A stretch of 44,765 nucleotides of DNA from Comamonadaceae bacterium UBA4962 (lineage in GTDB: Bacteria; Pseudomonadota; Gammaproteobacteria; Burkholderiales; Burkholderiaceae_C), in assembly GCA_002397315.1 (NCBI GenBank), contig DHAE01000025.1, positions 320,635 to 365,399 on the forward strand. The letters are read 5' to 3'. Below the pieces are notes generated by a model, which was not told the DNA's origin, searched no databases, and saw only the letters and a program-made list of their open reading frames with translations. Shown here piece by piece: positions 42,921 to 44,765 of this stretch (positions within the stretch are counted from its first letter, which is position 1; every line of letters starts with the position of its first letter). The position numbers and the translations under genes are program-made.

Positions 42921-42956
42921 GGGCGCGTGTTTTTGCACCGCCCCACCGTTTTTTTT
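42921..42956 (+). terminator. Terminator-like hairpin with T8 run between ftsA and ftsZ
   Basis: GGGCGCGTG (42921-42929) pairs with CACCGCCC (42936-42943) with one bulged C. A run of eight T (42949-42956) begins 5 nt after the stem. The T-run merges into TTGACA (42955-42960), a -35-like hexamer, but no matching -10 was found 16-18 nt on. It could be an attenuator separating ftsZ expression from the upstream operon. Confidence 0.45.
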
Positions 42957-43025
42957 GACAACCTTATCGGCCACAACGGCCGACCGTACATCGCACGTGA
43001 AAGACCAGGACTTAGGAGCACCAGC

Positions 43026-44258
43026 ATGACCATCGAAATGATCGAAGCCGAAGAGTTCAACCAGGGCACGCAGATCAAGGTGATCGGCGTTGGCGGCGGC
43101 GGCGGCAATGCCGTCGAGCACATGATCGCGCGCCAGGTGCAGGGCGTGGAGTTCGTCTGCGCCAACACCGATGCGCAGGCGCTCACCCGCAGCAGCGCAC
43201 ACCGCGTGATCCAGCTGGGCCACAGCGGCCTGGGCGCCGGCAGCAAGCCCGAGAAGGCGCGCGAAGCCGCAGAGGCCGCGCAGGAAGACATCCGCCAGGC
43301 CATCCAGGGCGCGCACATGCTCTTCATCACCGCCGGCATGGGCGGCGGCACCGGCACAGGCGCGGCCCCCGTGATCGCGCGCGTGGCCAAGGAGATGGGC
43401 ATCCTCACCGTGGGCGTGGTCACCAAGCCCTTCGAGTGGGAAGGCGGCCGCCGCATGCAGAACGCCGACAACGGCCTGTCCGAGCTTGAAGCCAACGTCG
43501 ACTCGCTGATCGTGGTGCTCAACGAGAAGCTGCTGGAAGTGCTGGGCGACGACATCACCCAGGACGAGGCCTTCGCACACGCCAACGACGTGCTGAAGAA
43601 CGCCGTGGGCGGCATCGCCGAGATCATCAACGAGTACGGCCACGTGAACGTCGACTTCGAAGACGTGCGCACCGTGATGGGCGAGCCCGGCAAGGCCATG
43701 ATGGGCACCGCCGTCGCGAGCGGCCCCGACCGTGCCCGCATCGCCGCCGAGCAGGCCGTGGCCTGCCCGCTGCTGGAAGGCATCGACCTGTCGGGCGCCA
43801 AGGGCGTGCTGGTGCTGGTCACGGCCGCCAAGGGCAGCCTCAAGCTGTCCGAGTCGCGCCTGGCGATGAGCACCATCAACGCCTACGCCTCGCCCGATGC
43901 GCACGTCATCTACGGCGCGGCCTACGACGACAGCCTGGGCGACGACATCCGCGTGACCGTGGTGGCCACCGGCCTGTCGCGCGCCAACGCGCGCCGCCAG
44001 CCGATCTCGGTGGTGCAGGGCGGCCTGCGCACCGGCACCGACAACCTCGCCTACCAGGTGCCCATCGCGGGCGCGACCGTGGGCGTGGCCAGCGGCCTCG
44101 TGGGCGGCGCGGCGTCGCAGACCGACTACGGCAACATGGCGGTGCCCAGCGTCTGGCGCACCAACCGCACGCAGGCAGCGGCCCGCGTGGACGCGCTGTC
44201 TTCGGGCGGCATGGACGATCTCGAAATCCCCGCCTTCCTGCGCAAGCAGGCAGACTGA
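43026..44258 (+). CDS. ftsZ: Cell division protein FtsZ
   Basis: This 410-residue tubulin-like GTPase forms the Z ring. The GGGTGTG signature is at 106-112, the T7 loop is NVDFEDVRTVM, and the C-terminal conserved peptide DDLEIPAFLRKQ, which binds FtsA and ZipA, is at about 396-407, after a linker of about 50 residues. The start at 43026 has TAGGAG 9 nt upstream. A 186-bp gap separates it from ftsA, and a strong terminator follows. Confidence 0.98.
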   Translation: MTIEMIEAEEFNQGTQIKVIGVGGGGGNAVEHMIARQVQGVEFVCANTDAQALTRSSAHRVIQLGHSGLGAGSKPEKAREAAEAAQEDIRQAIQGAHMLFITAGMGGGTGTGAAPVIARVAKEMGILTVGVVTKPFEWEGGRRMQNADNGLSELEANVDSLIVVLNEKLLEVLGDDITQDEAFAHANDVLKNAVGGIAEIINEYGHVNVDFEDVRTVMGEPGKAMMGTAVASGPDRARIAAEQAVACPLLEGIDLSGAKGVLVLVTAAKGSLKLSESRLAMSTINAYASPDAHVIYGAAYDDSLGDDIRVTVVATGLSRANARRQPISVVQGGLRTGTDNLAYQVPIAGATVGVASGLVGGAASQTDYGNMAVPSVWRTNRTQAAARVDALSSGGMDDLEIPAFLRKQAD

Positions 44259-44294
44259 TCGGTCTTCCCTGGGGCTTGTCCTCAGGGGGCCGCT

Positions 44295-44333
44295 GGCCGC
44301 TCCGCTCCTTTCCGGGAGCCGGGCGGCCTTTTT
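44295..44333 (+). terminator. Intrinsic terminator after ftsZ
   Basis: GGCCGC (44295-44300) pairs with GCGGCC (44323-44328), and an inner GCTCC pairs with GGAGC around TTTCC; a five-T run follows. This is a strong rho-independent terminator that ends the dcw transcript before lpxC. Confidence 0.85.
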
Positions 44334-44354
44334 GTTTCCGTTGGTGACGTCTGC

Positions 44355-44371
44355 GCTATGGAAGCCATAGC
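44355..44371. promoter_or_regulatory. 17-bp palindrome upstream of lpxC
   Basis: GCTATGG-AAG-CCATAGC is a perfect inverted repeat, 33 nt before the lpxC -10-like TAGAAT. It may be a regulator site; no known consensus was recognised. Confidence 0.4.
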
Positions 44372-44403
44372 CATGGATGCGCGCAGGGATGGAAGCCGCC
44401 ACC

Positions 44404-44409
44404 TAGAAT
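44404..44409 (+). promoter_or_regulatory. -10-like TAGAAT before lpxC
   Basis: TAGAAT ends 6 nt before the lpxC ATG. As it lies after the ftsZ terminator it probably drives lpxC alone, as a leaderless or near-leaderless mRNA. Confidence 0.5.
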
Positions 44410-44415
44410 CGAAGG

Positions 44416-44765
44416 ATGCTCCAGCAACGCACGATCAAGACCCTCACCCGCGCCGTGGGCGTGGGCCTGCACAGTGGCCAGCGGGTCGAGCTGACGTTGC
44501 GCCCGGCCGCGCCGGACACGGGCATCGTGTTCCGCCGCATCGACCTGCCCGAGCCCGTGGACATCCCGATCCGCGCCGAATCCGTGGTGGATACGCGCAT
44601 GGCCTCCACGATCGGCGTGGGCGGTGCCAAGGTGCACACGGTGGAGCATCTCATGTCGGCCTGCGCGGGCCTGGGGCTCGACAACCTCTATATCGACATC
44701 ACCGCCGAGGAAGTCCCGATCCTCGACGGGTCCTCCGCGTCGTTCGTGTTCCTGCTGCAGAGCGC
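44416..44765 (+). CDS. lpxC: UDP-3-O-acyl-N-acetylglucosamine deacetylase LpxC, N-terminal part
   Basis: The gene runs off the window after 116 complete codons. LpxC is a zinc amidase that carries out the committed step of lipid A synthesis. RTIKTLTRAVGVGLHSG and VHTVEHLMSACAGLGLDN are hallmarks; the His of VEHLMSA is a zinc ligand. EVPILDGSSASFVFLL is the typical end of domain 1. The gene follows ftsZ as in most proteobacteria. GAAGG touches the start but is too close for a good Shine-Dalgarno. Confidence 0.97.
   Translation, partial: MLQQRTIKTLTRAVGVGLHSGQRVELTLRPAAPDTGIVFRRIDLPEPVDIPIRAESVVDTRMASTIGVGGAKVHTVEHLMSACAGLGLDNLYIDITAEEVPILDGSSASFVFLLQS

Noticed and set aside
42955..42991. TTGACA plus TACATC as a complete ftsZ promoter
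   Set aside because: The spacing is 25 nt, too long for a sigma70 promoter.

Overview
The window is GC-rich (roughly 70%) and tightly packed. Gene content and order point to a betaproteobacterium of the Comamonadaceae, most like Acidovorax. The evidence is a complete mraZ-to-lpxC division and cell-wall (dcw) cluster in betaproteobacterial order, a Bug-type tripartite-tricarboxylate receptor, a DksA without zinc-ligand cysteines, and the dapF-DUF484-xerC set. The genus is inferred from style and recollection, not from a database search.

Left part (1-13.1 kb), accessory and housekeeping genes: the 3' end of a GspB-like type II secretion gene, the RNase P RNA gene (rnpB), a minus-strand pair DUF898/YjgN plus M48 metalloprotease, a minus-strand pair NUDIX-MBL fusion plus a catalytically degenerate RsuA-like S4 protein, and a flavoprotein monooxygenase divergent from a MarR regulator. 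A Bug receptor with an apparent frameshift, a large lipoprotein, a ChrA chromate transporter and a YfcG-like glutathione transferase follow.

Middle part (13.2-25.8 kb): the dapF-DUF484-xerC operon, a GHL10-like lipoprotein, an RlmI-like 23S rRNA methyltransferase that overlaps a convergent PAS-GGDEF diguanylate cyclase, a COG0523 metallochaperone GTPase, dksA behind a long structured leader, an orphan STAS-domain protein, and hslVU.

Right part (26.1-44.8 kb): mraZ, rsmH, ftsL, ftsI, murE, murF, mraY, murD, ftsW, murG, murC, ddl, ftsQ, ftsA, ftsZ and the start of lpxC, all on the plus strand. From rsmH to ftsQ almost every stop overlaps the next start (ATGA or TGATG), so translation is probably coupled. 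The one real gap in that run (79 nt, ftsW-murG) holds the strongest unexplained structure in the window: a 21-bp hairpin that reaches back into ftsW, a second hairpin that competes for the same arm, and a G5/C8 pairing that could hide the murG ribosome binding site. mraZ is preceded by three AAGTG boxes at exact 10-bp spacing, the layout expected of an MraZ autorepression site.

A recurrent feature is a -10-like hexamer ending 6-8 nt before an ATG (NUDIX-MBL, marR, chrA, dapF, GHL10, rlmI, lpxC). The rnpB 5' end lies at the same distance from its own GATAAT, which suggests that these mRNAs are leaderless. No tRNA, CRISPR array, insertion sequence or prophage was seen. I found no clearly new defence or mobile system; the novelty is mostly regulatory RNA/DNA structure and unusual protein variants.
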